Assembly: GCF_902635505.1 (NCBI RefSeq) | Contig: NC_045431.1 | Span: 3,348,001-3,412,000, forward strand | Direction: 5' to 3' | Origin: Sarcophilus harrisii | Lineage: Eukaryota; Chordata; Mammalia; Dasyuromorphia; Dasyuridae | Length of the DNA stretch: 64,000 nucleotides | Part shown: in pieces, positions 11,276 to 22,144 of the stretch | Layout of the letters: each line of letters starts with the position of its first letter | Position numbering within the stretch: the stretch's first letter is position 1 | The notes under the pieces: model-generated | Told to the model about the DNA's origin: nothing | The model's input: only the letters and a program-made list of their open reading frames with translations | The model's database searches: none | Translations under genes and position numbers: made by a program

Positions 11276-11614
11276 GCAAATGACCATAACCATCTGGTGG
11301 CAGTTGTCTAGAATATATGTAAGACTGTTGGAAAAAAAAAAACTAACTCACCTATAGATATGCCCAGCCAATTCAAGCCCACGTTAATGGCAGCAAACGG
11401 CATGGAGGGAGCAGAGTCACATTAATTCCTGTTGGGAAATTCCTAGTTATGGAAGAAATCGTACTGGGGGATGTTCCCTGTTGGCCACAGTTTTTCTTGG
11501 GGAAAGTCTTCATTATTAGGAGATTGATTTTGTTTCTATGACCTTCCCTGGAGCAATATGTGGAAACATCACTGATTCTGAGTATCTCTGTACAAATCCC
11601 TGTACAAACTTACA

Positions 11615-11790
11615 GGGGGAGACAATTGGGGTTCAGTGACTTGTCCAGGACCCAGAGCTAGTAAGTACTTGGTGAATCCCATCTTGGATGCTGTGATGTT
11701 GAGTTAGGTCAGTCCACTTCCTTGACCCTCAGTTTCTTCATCTCTAAAATAAGCGGGCTGCATTTTCTAATGTGCTGGACCTCTTGTTAC
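11615..11790. repeat. MIR-type fragments, two pieces in opposite orientation
   Basis: 11615-11690 has 'ggttcagtgacttgtccagga..agagctagtaag' (antisense MIR core). 11700-11765 has 'cttccttgaccctcagtttcttcatctctaaaataag' (sense MIR core). Either two insertions or an inverted pair. 11790-12080 holds nothing I recognise. Confidence 0.55.
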
Positions 11791-12079
11791 ATATGTGTTC
11801 GGTATTGATATTATAATCTTCACTGCCTATGGTACCATTTAGCAAGAGGTAGTTTTTTTTAATTCTCTTTTAATTAGATCTACTTTCTAATAGGTTGATG
11901 GGAAATTTTTTTGCCTTCCCTTTCCAACTCTCTGGCTTCCAGTAAGAGACTATAAAGAAACAGCATGATTGGGAAGGGAGCAAAGGATGCTTTCAGGGCC
12001 AACCTTTAATTCAGCTTTTCCCTCCCTTTGGTATTAAAGTTCCTGCTCCCTAAGGATTAAGAACTTGTGTTTCTAGCTG

Positions 12080-12195
12080 GATTTCATCCTCTACGCTTCC
12101 ATCATCACAACAACCCTATGGGCTCGGCTCTAAGTATCACATCCAAGGAAACTGAGGCAGGAACTGCCAGTGAAGAGATTTGGCCGTGGTTGGCC
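12080..12195 (-). repeat. MIR-type SINE fragment
   Basis: 'catcacaacaaccctatggg' then 'tcacatccaaggaaactgaggcagg' and 'ggccgtggttggccaactagg' are the antisense MIR 'cctcacaacaaccctatgagg..gaggaaactgaggc' blocks. Confidence 0.65.
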
Positions 12196-12199
12196 AACT

Positions 12200-12684
12200 A
12201 GGCGTCTATCTGAAGGCAAACCCCTGTCGTCCCCCTCGGGTTCCCATGTAGCCCTTTGCTGGTCAGGAATCCCCTCAGAGACCCTACCCTGGCCTAAGTG
12301 AGAAGGACAGTATAGTCGGCCTGGGTTTGGGTGAGCGATGGAGTGTGTCATAATGGGCAAAATTGTTATCTGGAGGCTATTCAGAGCCACAACGATAGGG
12401 CAGTCAGTGGAGGGCTCTCTAACCCGACAGGCAATAACAGGAGTGATGGAGACAGACAGTGTCCTAAGGGATCTGCAGGAGGGCGGGGACAATGTCCTCT
12501 CTGTCAGGGTCACCCAGGCAAACAAAGTAAGGTCAAGAGTGGGAAGTGAGGGACACAATTCCTGGGCTTCGATTTGGGGGCCGGAGGAGGAGGAGGAGTA
12601 GGAGAACACAAGCTAGAACTGGGGACCAGGACCAAGAGCCATCCCCCTTTCCTGCCGAGTCTGGGGATCTGCGTGACGCTCAGT
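12200..12684. other. No gene seen; moderately GC-rich unique sequence
   Basis: About 480 bases with overlapping short open frames on both strands, none with a family signature. A GGA-rich run at 12581-12600 gives Glu/Arg-rich shadows. I could not assign a function. Confidence 0.5.
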
Positions 12685-12800
12685 GGCTTTGGAGTCCAGA
12701 GGCCTCCTGCTGTTCCCCGGCTGTCGTTAACTAGCTGTGTGACCTTGCACAGGCCCCTCATCTCTCCCCCACCCGGGGATGGTGTTTTCCACTAATAAAT
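12685..12800 (+). repeat. MIR-type SINE fragment
   Basis: 'tggctttggagtccagaggcctcctgctg' and 'aactagctgtgtgaccttgcacagg' match the MIR head and the 'tagctgtgtgaccttgggcaag' signature. Confidence 0.7.
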
Positions 12801-12929
12801 CCCTCCTGACTTGACCTGCCAGAATTGATCTCATTGTGCCCGAAGCAGTTAGCAGAAGAGTTGTCATAAACGAAGGCTTATGAACTGTGGAACTGAGCAC
12901 ACTTTTCTTGGAGTTTCAGAACCTGGAGA

Positions 12930-13335
12930 AGAATTACTGCTCTGAGGTTTATCTATCACTTGATCCTGGCCAAGTTAGTTTTCCTCTTGGACTCAGTTTC
13001 TTCATCTGTCAATGGGTTAATAATACTTCTGGTGTCCATTTCACGAGGTTGCTATGAAAAAAAAGCACCTGATAAAAAGCCAATAATTATATGTGTATAA
13101 CATTTCCCTTGACTGTGTGTATGTATATATAAATATAAATCTGTGTTTATATTTGTATATATTTCATGCATACATACATACACACATACATATTTCCATA
13201 TTGCACAGACACACAAATAATATGTATGCAGAATAAAGGCAAAAAATCACAAGATAATTTGATAATATGTGTAAAGCCCTTATCAAGTGCCTAGGACCTA
13301 ATAGGTACTGAATTAAAGCCATTATTATGGGGTGG
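12930..13335 (+). repeat. MIR SINE split by an AT/GT microsatellite
   Basis: 12930-13075 holds the MIR head and core ('gatcctggccaagttag', 'actcagtttcttcatctgtcaatggg', 'gaggttgctatgaa'). 13255-13335 holds the MIR tail ('gtgtaaagcccttatcaagtgcctagg..taataggtactgaattaaa'). Between them lie TGTGTATG and ATACATAC arrays (about 13085-13200) that probably expanded inside the element. Confidence 0.7.
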
Positions 13336-13504
13336 GGGCTGCTTGGGAGGATCAGAGAGCCAGGGTGTGTGAGAGGGCTGAGAAGGAGCTCTTTGTTCCC
13401 AGCTGATGGTTCTCTTCGTATGCAGCTAGGAAGTGGGATGTTGTGGGTGTGGAGCAATTAGATCTATTTATCTGGGTCATACAGGATATGAAGGGGAGTC
13501 GTGA

Positions 13505-13665
13505 GTGCTTACATACACTCCACACATGTGCACATACAACTGTATGCACACATCCATATGTGTGTATATGCACACATGTGTGTATGGGGTCCCACAGGTA
13601 TAGGTGTGTATACACACATGTATGTATTGTAGGGTCCACATATGTATGTATGTATGCACACTCTG
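13505..13665. repeat. Alternating purine-pyrimidine repeat (CACA/TATG)n
   Basis: Imperfect runs of cacaca, tatgtgtg and tgtatg, including the palindrome acacatgtgtgt near 13571-13582. The cysteine/histidine-rich open frames on both strands are composition artefacts. This composition favours Z-DNA or cruciform structure. Confidence 0.85.
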
Positions 13666-13799
13666 CCACTGTAGATCCCCTAAACGGGGTCACAGAGAGT
13701 GGGAGCCCATGGAAACACAAGCCACAAGCCCGGAGCTGGCTGTGTGGCTGCCATTTGTCAGCATGGAGGGAGGAACCAAGCTCAGGAAATCATTGAAGT

Positions 13800-14860
13800 A
13801 AGTGGGATCTAGCCGAAGTCACGGATGGGCTGGGGCTCAGTGTCCCCCATCCACTGGGGCGATTCTGGGAATTAGACAAAAGACGGTCCGTCCTGGCAGA
13901 GGTAGAGCCTCTTGTAGCTGTCAGCCTCTCTTTGGCCCTTTGAGTAAGGGAAGGACTTATCGATAGGTTTAGATTTGGGGGAGACAGGAAGGCACAGGAG
14001 AGCCCCAGACACTGTGGGAGAGGGGCCAGACAACACTCCCTTGGAGAAGTCTAACTAGAAACCTGCCTGGCAGGGCCGGGAGAACGCCCCCTTAATGCAG
14101 AGTTTGTGAGGGGCTACCTGTAATAGCTTCCGGGATTCCCCCAGTCAGAGCCCCTTACTCTGGGTGGGCTTTGCTGTCTACTAATAAGACTGTTGTCTGT
14201 CTTCACTTGGTTGCTCAGTGTTTGTTACTGTGGCTCACTTTTGTGACATCAGGACTAGGTTCCTCCGTCTTATATATTGTATTCTCCAAAAAAAAGCGGC
14301 CTCAGGTCTCGGTCAGCCTGAATCTTTGAGCTTCGCCTTCTCATGAACCTGTGACCAGCCCTCAGTTGCTCAATTAGCGCTCGACGCCCTCCTGAGGACC
14401 CCTGCCCACCCGAGGGCACATGGAGATCGGCAGGGCCACACTATGGGGAGCGCAGATAATGAGACAAAAACTGGAGCTGCGGCCAGATCAAAGGCCCGAC
14501 TCGGAGCTGAGCGTGGGGAACTTACAGCGGAGGCAGGAGTGGGAAGAGTCACCCACGGCTAGTCGCTCCCGCGGTCCTGCCAGAAAAATCAAAGCCCTAA
14601 TCAGCCGCGAGTCCGTGCCGGGCCACGGGGATGGTGTCAGCACGTGGAAAAAGCCAGGGAGAAGTCAACCAGCAGTGGGTGGGAAGCGGCTCCTCGGTTT
14701 CCCTACCGTTAGCTGCCCCCAGATGAATGACCTCTGCTTTCTTGGGTCCGAGAGGACCACAAGGGCAGCAGCAAACTCCCAGGGAGCCGGGCACAAGCCT
14801 GCCCGCACTCCCTGCCCACTGGCACGAGCAGCTCTCGGTTTGCCTCCTTGAGTTTGCTCC
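13800..14860. other. No gene seen; unique, moderately GC-rich sequence
   Basis: About 1 kb with no repeat I recognise and several short open frames (for example 14420-14851 plus, 143 codons) lacking any known motif. The frames on both strands overlap, as expected by chance in GC-rich DNA. The 14300-14700 part holds scattered CpGs but is not a clear island. Confidence 0.45.
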
Positions 14861-15310
14861 ATCGTGGTAATCAGCCAGAGAAAATCGGAGGTTTCCAGAG
14901 ATCTGCCTCTTGTTGTATTAGTTAAATTCAGAAAAAAAGTCTCATCTTCATCAAAGCACATTTGACGTCTGTCTCCCACTCTCCAGAGTGACTGACGAAT
15001 GCGCCGAGATTTTGGGGGTCGGAGAACTAACGAGGGAAGATGCATCTGGGTAAGAATTAATCGTGCTAATGGTTGTTTAATGAAAACTATTCCCCGTCCG
15101 CCTCCCTGAGGAGGTCCCGTGTGGAGAGGTTAGGTTGGAGGGGAGCCTAAGGAGCCCGTTTGCTCCCACAAACTTCACGGCGCAAGTCACGCTGCACGAG
15201 GCGGTAATTACTTAGCAGCACCACAGGCCATCTGAGAAATGAATAGCGGCCTCTGGGTCGGGCAGCTGCTGAAGGAGCTTCCTTTAGACAGTCAAGCGTT
15301 CAAATAGGGA
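14860..15310. promoter_or_regulatory. Candidate conserved non-coding (enhancer-like) block
   Basis: Repeat-free sequence with clustered homeobox-type TAAT cores: 'aattaatcgtgctaatgg' and 'tttaatgaaaac' at 15054-15090, 'ggtaattactt' near 15200. No ORF signature. The call is inference from texture; conservation cannot be checked here. Confidence 0.3.
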
Positions 15311-15450
15311 ATCAGCTCATCTCCAAGCTTGTAACGCACAGTACATGCATGTACATGGTGTACACGTGTTTACCTATGTGGACACACATACATGTGTGAA
15401 GGTTCTTTTGTAAAATTAAAAAGCTTCAGTTCTTTTTTCCTTGGATGTAT

Positions 15451-15478
15451 GATGTGTGTGTGTGTGTGTGTGTGTGTA
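15451..15478. repeat. (TG)n microsatellite
   Basis: About 13 uninterrupted TG units. A looser CATG/TACA-rich stretch lies upstream at 15340-15400. Confidence 0.95.
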
Positions 15479-15774
15479 GGAAGATTTGGAAAACAGCAAG
15501 TGACTTATTGTTGCATTTAAAGTGTGTAAATATTTAAGTCTGGTGGATAAAAGGTTCTATTTAAAGAACATAAAAGCCAAAATGAATGATTAAGGTCATT
15601 GTCCTTATCACAGAACCTGAAAAGCAATATCCCTGACCTGCAATTTTGAGTGCAAGGCAGTTAAATTTTGTGATCACCTATTTAGTGCTTACTGTGTACA
15701 CAACACTATATTAGATAATGTGGAAGACAATAATAGTTGACTTTTAAACGAGGGAATCGAGCCTAACCATAGCT

Positions 15775-15890
15775 TTGTTCCCCATTATCCCCATTTTAAT
15801 GATGGAGAAACTGAGACTCAGAGAATGACTGGCCCCGAATCATGCAGCTTCTAAGTTCCTGAGGCAGAATTCTAGATCAGTTCTTTCCGA
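15775..15890 (-). repeat. MIR-type SINE fragment
   Basis: 'ccccattttaatgatggagaaactgagactcagagaatgac' and 'catgcagcttctaag' are antisense MIR core blocks. Confidence 0.75.
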
Positions 15891-15954
15891 TCTTCCTGGA
15901 TTTAAGTCCATCTTCCTATTTTTCCTGAGTGCTCCTGTAGAAATACAGAATATA

Positions 15955-16130
15955 CTTAAGACACAATCTTACAGTCCAGTAGGGAACATACATGTACACA
16001 GATAACTATAATGCAAAGTAATGCATGATAAAGGGTACAAAATGGGGAAACATCCTGGGTGAGGATGAGAGGAAAGCACCTGGTGCAGTGGCTGGCACAT
16101 AGTAGGTGCTTAATAGCCATTGACTGACTG
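15955..16130. repeat. L2 3' fragment (minus) followed by a MIR-type tail (plus)
   Basis: 15957-16050: 'cttacagtccagtagggaacatacatgtacacagataac' is the antisense L2/MIR3 'cttacagtctaatgggggagac' phrase. 16080-16130: 'cagtggctggcacatagtaggtgcttaatag' is the sense 3' end of MIR/L2. Two separate pieces with opposite polarity. Confidence 0.6.
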
Positions 16131-16594
16131 TCACTGTGCTGAGGGAGGGGAGGGATGCTTTCGTGAAAGAGCTGACACTTGTGTTGTTTTCCCCTGCCTT
16201 TTCCCATGCCCACCAAAGGGCTGGGCACCCAGTAGATGCCCAGTAAAGGGGCGAGGTGACTCGCATCCTTCCTGAATGACCAGCCATTGGAGCAGCATTG
16301 TTGCTGGAGTGGAAGCCGCCGGACCCATGGCTTTGCCCTCCATGCCAGCCAGCTGCTAGTGCTTCTGCTGCCATTCGTGGGGGCAGCTGAGGAATTAAAG
16401 CTTGAGCGATCTGGACAGGTACTTTTGGTCTTGTTCATTTGGGGCTTGATGTTCTGGATTAATAATGTGCATTTCCCACTGCCCAGGAAATGTGGAGACA
16501 ACAGTTATGCTTAAATCATAAATGTTGGAAACTGCCACAATGGCTGCAGCAGTCTCCGACTCGCTTCCATTGGGCTGCCCAGATCCTAAACATA

Positions 16595-16735
16595 CACTTA
16601 GAAGGGACTGCAGAGATCGCCACATCCAGCTCCTTTGTTTTACAGGTGAGCGAACCAAGACCCAGGTACTTGACCAGGGTCCCATGGCCAGTGAGTGTTG
16701 AACCCGGGCCTGCGCTATCCCCCGCTGCCTCTCAG
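16595..16735 (-). repeat. MIR3/THER-related SINE fragment
   Basis: 'cttagaagggactgcagagatcgccacatccagctcc', 'gttttacaggtgagcgaacc', 'ttgaacccgggcctg' follow the 'aaagggaccttagagatcat..ttttacagatgagg..ttgaacccaggtc' order. Confidence 0.7.
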
Positions 16736-16739
16736 AAGA

Positions 16740-17125
16740 GGAGCCCTTGAGCAGGAAGGCCATAAGAATGAGCTGCTCCAAGTGCCCAAGCTTGGGGACC
16801 GGAGTTCGGTCCAGATGGCCTGGCGTGGATGAGGATCTTTCTTCAGAAGCCGTGCTCTAGCCAAGTCACGGCCCACAACCTCCCAGCCTCTTGCAGAAGT
16901 TTTCTGCCAAGGGCTTGTGCTCCGCAGCTCTGTCTGAGCCTGTTTTAGTCTCCATCAGTCAGGATCACATGGATTTTACCGAGATTGTTCTGAAATCCTT
17001 CCTCTGCAGGGATCACCTCCTTTGGAAGGATGTCACATGCTCGGAAGGAGGGAGGGGATTTGTTCTTCTCAGCCCCAAAGGGCAAAAAGAGGACGCATCC
17101 AGGAGGAGTGCACTCGGCTGAAAAG
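16740..17125. other. No feature recognised
   Basis: About 385 bases of unique-looking sequence. Two overlapping open frames (76 and 67 codons) carry no recognisable motif. Confidence 0.4.
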
Positions 17126-17290
17126 TCTGCAGAACCACAGAACGTCTGAGGGGGAAGGAACCTTAGGGAAATGGAAGCCTTTTACAGATAGAGAAACAGA
17201 GTCCCAGAGAACTTCATCTGTCTGAGGTCATACAGCAAGAAACCAGCAGAACTCAAACTCAGAAGCAAAACTTACCACTTCCAAGGGCAG
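17125..17290 (-). repeat. MIR3/THER-related SINE fragment
   Basis: 'aaggaaccttagggaaatgg', 'ttttacagatagagaaacagagtcccagagaac' and 'gaggtcatacagcaag' are in family order, ending near 'aactcaaactcagaagc'. Confidence 0.7.
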
Positions 17291-17359
17291 TGAGGATCAT
17301 ATCTCCATCACTTAATGTATTCAGTCTAGACAATAAAAATAGTAGCGGACATTGTACTT

Positions 17360-17640
17360 CCTTGTGTATGGATTATTTTGCACACATTAGCTCATTTGAA
17401 CCTCACAACAGCCCTGGGAGAGGAGAGCTCTGCTTATCTCCATTCTGAAGCTGAGGAAGCTGAGGGTCACACAGGGGCATTTCCGTGGCACCCGCCCCGT
17501 GCCGGGCGCTGTGTCGCCAGCATTTTTATGACTTCCGTCTCACTTGAGCTTCCTGATAATCCTGGACGGGAGGGGCTGTTCTTATCCCAATATTAGAACT
17601 GAGCACACCTGACTTGCCCAGGTTCATAAGGCTTCATACC
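17360..17640 (-). repeat. Two tandem MIR-type SINE fragments, antisense
   Basis: Copy one, 17365-17475: 'cacattagctcatttgaacctcacaacagccctgggag', 'aagctgaggaagctgag'. Copy two, 17510-17640: 'gcttcctgataatcctggacggg', 'cttgcccaggttcataagg'. Same polarity, about 35 bases apart. Confidence 0.65.
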
Positions 17641-17689
17641 GCCAAACTATAACACACAGTGTCTAAGGCCACTTTTGAATTTAGGTTTA

Positions 17690-18470
17690 TTGAACCGTCA
17701 GCTGCTCCCAGGCAGCTTCTTTGTACCTGTGAATTGTCACTTTATCCACAGGAACATGCTATCTCTTGTGTGGATGGCCACTCATTGAGGATGTCATGGG
17801 GAGAACTCTTAGATTGGGTGAAAAGTTAGGGAGCCATTGAAGCCTCCACTGCTAGCGCTGGTGATTACTTTCTTCAGAGCTAATAAATGGGCTTGTGTTC
17901 CCAAATTTGACACAACTTAAATCTTGGGAGACCTTGATTTATCAAAATGGTCTCTTCAGTTGGCTACCTCACTTTGTTGTGAGCAGAAGCTTCTTTATTC
18001 CAATCTTATATAAAAGTAGGGACTTTTATAAAAGTGGTCCCCCTAATGGAGGAGCTCCAAGTAAGGTCTTCCACAATGACAGGCTCCTGTCCTCAGGATT
18101 TCATGACTGGTTTCTGAATCTCTTGGCTTTGCTGAAGATTTGGACAATAACCCCCAAATTGGGAGCATTATCTCCTGAGTGTCACCATAAAAAAGTCGCA
18201 GTTTTATTCTTGAATAAGATTTTACTCAGTCTTATTCTTGGCATTGGTAACTTTGTCAGAGTAGTGAATAGACAAGTTGGACTCTGAGAGAGAAAATCCC
18301 AATGGACAATTTTGAGGGGTTCCCAAATGTGGAGTCGAGGAGCTGGAATTGAATGCCGGCTAGGAAGTCCCCATGGAGTGACGGTCATGGGAGAGGTGGC
18401 CAAGGATGTCGCAACCTTAGAAAAAAGGTCAGTTTTAGAGGATGATTTACATTTTGCCTATTTTTAAAAT
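17690..18470. other. No gene or repeat recognised
   Basis: About 780 bases. The 130-codon open frame at 17895-18287 (plus) has no recognisable domain, and part of it is hydrophobic by composition. I would not call it a gene. Confidence 0.45.
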
Positions 18471-18479
18471 TTCATCATC

Positions 18480-18770
18480 ACACCACATGGATTGCCCGGC
18501 CTCTTAGAGATGAAGATCAGGCTCCGGGGAAATGGGGCAGTATCCCCCCAGCTACTGAACTAGCAAAAAGTACTATAACACAAGGCTCTGATATAGTCTT
18601 CCTGCTCATTGCACCACATTACCTCTGCCCTCAGTGAAGTAATCGTAATCTCTCACCTTGGTATAGGGATTTCTCCTCAAGACATTTTCATATCCATCAT
18701 CAGAGTTGATCCTCCTATCAATTCTGTCAAGTAGGGAATTCAGGCATAATTATCCACATTTGATTAATCC
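18480..18770. repeat. Weak MIR-type fragments
   Basis: 'cggcctcttagagatgaagatcaggc' and 'gctactgaactagc' (18490-18570), then 'gttgatcctcctatcaattctgtcaagtaggg' (18700-18735), resemble antisense MIR blocks. Strongly diverged. Confidence 0.4.
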
Positions 18771-18799
18771 TCTGATTGATGAATTTGTCTCTGATCACC

Positions 18800-19050
18800 C
18801 TTTTGAGGAAGCATTTAGGCCAGCCACAATTATTTCCAATCTGGCTCAGTTCAGGACTGCCTGAACTCCTCCTATATACCCTGCTCCTCGCCCCACCTCA
18901 GATCCTGTGCTTTTTCTTACTTTTTTCTTGCTGTTATTTCTTTTTTCCATTAAAATGCAACTTCTTGAAGGAGGGCTTCTTGTTTTTTGCTTGTTTTTGA
19001 ATCGTTATTGTTTAGCATACAGCCTGAGACATAGTAAATGCATAGAAAAT
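18800..19050 (+). repeat. L2 LINE 3' end
   Basis: 'aatgcaacttcttgaaggagggcttcttg' then 'ttgtttagcatacagcctgagacatagtaaatgcatag' is the L2 'aagctccttgagggcaggg..cagtgcctggcacatagtaggtgct' ending. Confidence 0.7.
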
Positions 19051-19059
19051 TATCTGTCA

Positions 19060-19160
19060 TCTTTCTTTCTTCTTCCTTCTCTCTCTCCTTCCCTGCCTCC
19101 CTCCTTCTTTCCTTCCCTTCTTCTCTCCCTCTCTCCTTTCCTCCCTTCTTTCCTTCCTGA
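19060..19160. repeat. (CTTT/CCTTCC)n pyrimidine tract
   Basis: About 100 bases of C and T following an L2 tail; the proline/serine-rich frame across it is an artefact. Confidence 0.9.
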
Positions 19161-19234
19161 TACTCTTAGTGAGTTGTATAAGGACATTTGACAAGTAGTT
19201 AGTAGAACTAGAATTAAACCTAAAGATAGCATTG

Positions 19235-19430
19235 GTAATGAATAAAATATTGACTTAGGATCAGAAGTCCTGATACTGAGACTTAGTGGGTATATATATA
19301 TGATCTTAGATAAATCACCTAATTTCTGTCTCAGTTTTTATCGTAATGATAATAATAATTATTATTATTCCTCATAGGATAATATGAAAATATGTTATAA
19401 AATGCAGACGTACAGTGCAACTATTGTGTA
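19235..19430 (+). repeat. MIR-type SINE
   Basis: 'gacttaggatcagaagtcctgat', 'gatcttagataaatcacctaatttctgtctcagttttt', 'aatgataataataatt', 'ataggataatatgaaaatatg' match head, core and tail of a diverged MIR. Confidence 0.6.
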
Positions 19431-19439
19431 TAACTGATA

Positions 19440-20188
19440 TTCAGAGGGTTTTCAGGTTTATAGCATGTTTTTTAAAATCTTTAATCTTTCTCTTCTTCTA
19501 AGAAAATGCTCTGAATGCCTTATAAATAAAGTTGAGTTCTTATTCTTGAGAGTTGAACAAATCTTCCTGTATTAAAGTCCCTTTTTCATGTTTCATTGTG
19601 GTCAGAACCATAATAATGGAATACCCTGTGAGCATGCCAATGGAGCACAAGCTTTGGGAATTACTACCCCTATTGGAAGACTTCAAGAACAGAGATGGTT
19701 TTATAATGAATGAGAGAATCGCATCTCACATGGTAGTTATAACTGGGTTTAAAGTTGATACTCAAAACACAAATTGGGGATAGTCAAAATTGTCCTCGAA
19801 TAACCCCTTAACTGAACTAATGCAATGTCTTTAAACAGTAGTTGCTAAGAAGTTAGGAGCTATTTAAAGGAAGGCTGTCTATCAGAAAGGAAATAGATCC
19901 CCGATGTAGGCTATGGAAACAATTGAATGTCAATTTTATTTTTCCTAACCCAGAGCTAAACTCATGGTCAGGAATTAGGCAACATTCAAAGCATATAATT
20001 CAACTGGGTGAATTAAGTGCCAGTAGAGTATGATTCCATTGGGGCATCCATCCTCCTCTCAAAAGTTCCCCACTCAATCTCCCCTTTTATGCCTATTGGT
20101 TCAGGAGAAGGGTCTTAGGCTAGCTGACTGAATCAGTCTTTGGCTACTTATTTATATGATCTGAAGGTTAGTAGAAAGGCTCAACAAT

Positions 20189-20190
<2 letters not shown>
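19440..20190. other. No gene or repeat recognised
   Basis: About 750 bases of AT-moderate unique sequence. A 76-codon open frame at 19553-19783 (plus) shows no known domain. Confidence 0.45.

Positions 20191-20228
<38 letters not shown>
20191..20228. repeat. (GT)19 microsatellite
   Basis: Nineteen uninterrupted GT units, a likely polymorphic marker. 20229-20700 holds nothing I recognise. Confidence 0.97.
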
Positions 20229-20230
<2 letters not shown>

Positions 20231-20714
20231 GGCATGATTATTTTGGAAGACACCAATTCAAAAAGCTTACAAGGTTGCAAAGATCCCAAGTTTATGACCA
20301 GGAGCAGTCACTGGAGACTGCAACCTGCCTTTCCCTTTTGTATTTAATTAAGTCCCATTAAAAGGATAAGAACCCTAAGGATACTGGGAAAAACAAATGT
20401 GTTTTGCAGAAAGAAAGTATGCATTCTATGCCATTACCCAAAGCCATCAATAAAGAAACTTTCCACAACCATGAAATTTTAGAGAATAGAAACTCATTGT
20501 CAAGAACCGAATGCCATCAGCTATTCTGTAAATCATAAGAATAATTACTGAGGGGGGTGGTGTTTGTCTACTGAATATTCTATGTATTAAGTAATATATA
20601 ATCTTCTGTGAATTCACCTGCAGACTTCTGGGATGACATAGTAAACAAAAGAGAGTGTTAGTTACATCCATCACCTCAAGCATCCACATTAGAAAATCTG
20701 TTTAACAGGAATAT

Positions 20715-21010
20715 TCCTTTAACTTTTTTCCCCCATTTACCCCATTGTAATATTATAATGGAACATGGCCTCAAGTATCATTCTGCTTCAGACATCACCA
20801 CTTATCATTATGAATTATTGTTTTATTTTTCATAAACCTTGTTTTTCAAATTAACTTTCCCGAATTTTCTCTTTGAAGGTAAAAGTACATTATATTTAAT
20901 TCTGTGCCTTTGCTGGGAATCTTCATTTTATTCCATCGTAGGGGTTTCTTTGGCACACAATTTTACTGAAAAATGAGAGAGTAAAGGTATTTTTAATGGA
21001 TTCGGGAGAT
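20715..21010. promoter_or_regulatory. Candidate conserved non-coding block
   Basis: AT-rich, repeat-free sequence with TTATTGTTTT, ATAAACC, ATTAACTTT and TTATTCC motifs typical of homeobox/forkhead/SOX clusters. No coding signature. Inference only. Confidence 0.25.
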
Positions 21011-21284
21011 TTGCACAGAACAGGAAGGTGGTTGGGTGGTGCAATCTCAGTCTGAAAGTTCTATTTTTCTGAGTGACCCTGGTCATAGAATTTTCCCCCT
21101 TGGGGCTTCAGAGTGATTGTAAATAGCAGTAGTTTCTATTTTGACCAGAAACCCTGAAGGTCTTCTTCCAGATCGATTTTAATTTTTTGGCTAGGTAGAA
21201 ATGGTCATTCTCTACCTTGGTTCTGACTTAGCTTTAATTCCTGATAGACCCTTTCCCTTATCAGACTAAGGTGTGCTGCTTAGA

Positions 21285-21490
21285 AAGGCCAAATTTTCCA
21301 CTGCATCCAGAACCCTCTCCTCATCCTGATTTGCATTTTGCCATTGGACCTGGACGGCTCCAGAAACGGTGAAATTGGTGATTGCTCCATCTTTCCTCAC
21401 TTCAGTCCAGTTTACTTGCATGTCATAGCAGCCCCTCCATAATGCTGTGGTCCTTTGAGAATCAGGAACAAACAATAGCTTCTCCACAAT
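21285..21490. repeat. Marsupial interspersed repeat, family not named
   Basis: 'ccattggacctggacggctccagaaacggtgaaattggtga', 'cacttcagtccagtttacttgcatgtcatagca' and 'gagaatcaggaacaaacaata' resemble a repeat I have met often in marsupial DNA ending 'gagaatgaaggacaaacaac'. The 76-codon minus-strand frame here is probably only this repeat. Confidence 0.5.
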
Positions 21491-21499
21491 AATCATAGA

Positions 21500-21690
21500 T
21501 CATATTTATATAATTCTTTAAGGTTTATAAGATATCTTCTATCCAAGAACTCTAGGAGGTAGATATTGGATTGTTAAGATCTCCATTTATAGATAAACTG
21601 AGGCTGAGAGGGATTAATTGATTAATTAGGATTTGCAATGATAACTGTTAGAGACAGGAATCAAGCCCAGTTCCCTGCCAATATGTCCTA
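21500..21690 (-). repeat. MIR-type SINE, antisense
   Basis: 'aattctttaaggtttataagatatcttctatcc', 'ctaggaggtagatattgg', 'catttatagataaactgaggctgagaggg', 'caagcccagttccctgcc' are antisense MIR blocks from tail to head. Confidence 0.75.
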
Positions 21691-21699
21691 TTTTCCCTC

Positions 21700-22140
21700 C
21701 AGTTCGTTGTCCAATGGGGGCATCTAGTTACGTACTTTGGTGATTCTTTATGCCTGTGAGAAGGAAATTATACTCCCTCTGTCTGTGGGAGTAAGGCTGT
21801 CACTTCCTATTTTTGGATCTTGGGGAGATGTTAATCCCGATGCCCAAAGTGCGTCCAAATGGTGGGCAGGAGCTTCTGTGCCTCTCTCATCCCCGAAGTG
21901 GAGAGGACAGATGTAAAGAACTCCCGACCCAATATTAGAAGAAGAAGAGATCTCGGATGAAGCCTCTTTGAGTTGGAAAGGACCTTAGAATGGAAGGGAC
22001 CTCAGAACCTAGAAAAGAGAACAGCATGGCTTGAAGGAAACTTAACATGGAAAACAAAGTGCCATTTTTAAAAGGAAAGAAAAAAAGTTGAAATAGAACT
22101 TAGAATGTTGGATATGGGAGGAACTCCAGACAGGTTCTAG
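21700..22140. other. No feature recognised
   Basis: About 440 bases with repeated 'gaaaggaccttagaatggaagggacc' phrases near 21975-22005 that may be MIR3-like remnants; otherwise unique. Confidence 0.4.
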
Positions 22141-22144
22141 TCCA

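Noticed and set aside
13352-13801. Cys/His/Tyr-rich frames on both strands, resembling zinc-binding peptides
   Set aside because: Generated by alternating CACA/TATG repeats; no regular finger spacing.
21266-21496. 76-codon minus frame reading MQVNWTEVRKDGAITNF, which looks protein-like
   Set aside because: The DNA matches a repeat I have seen many times in marsupials, so the peptide-like look is probably incidental.
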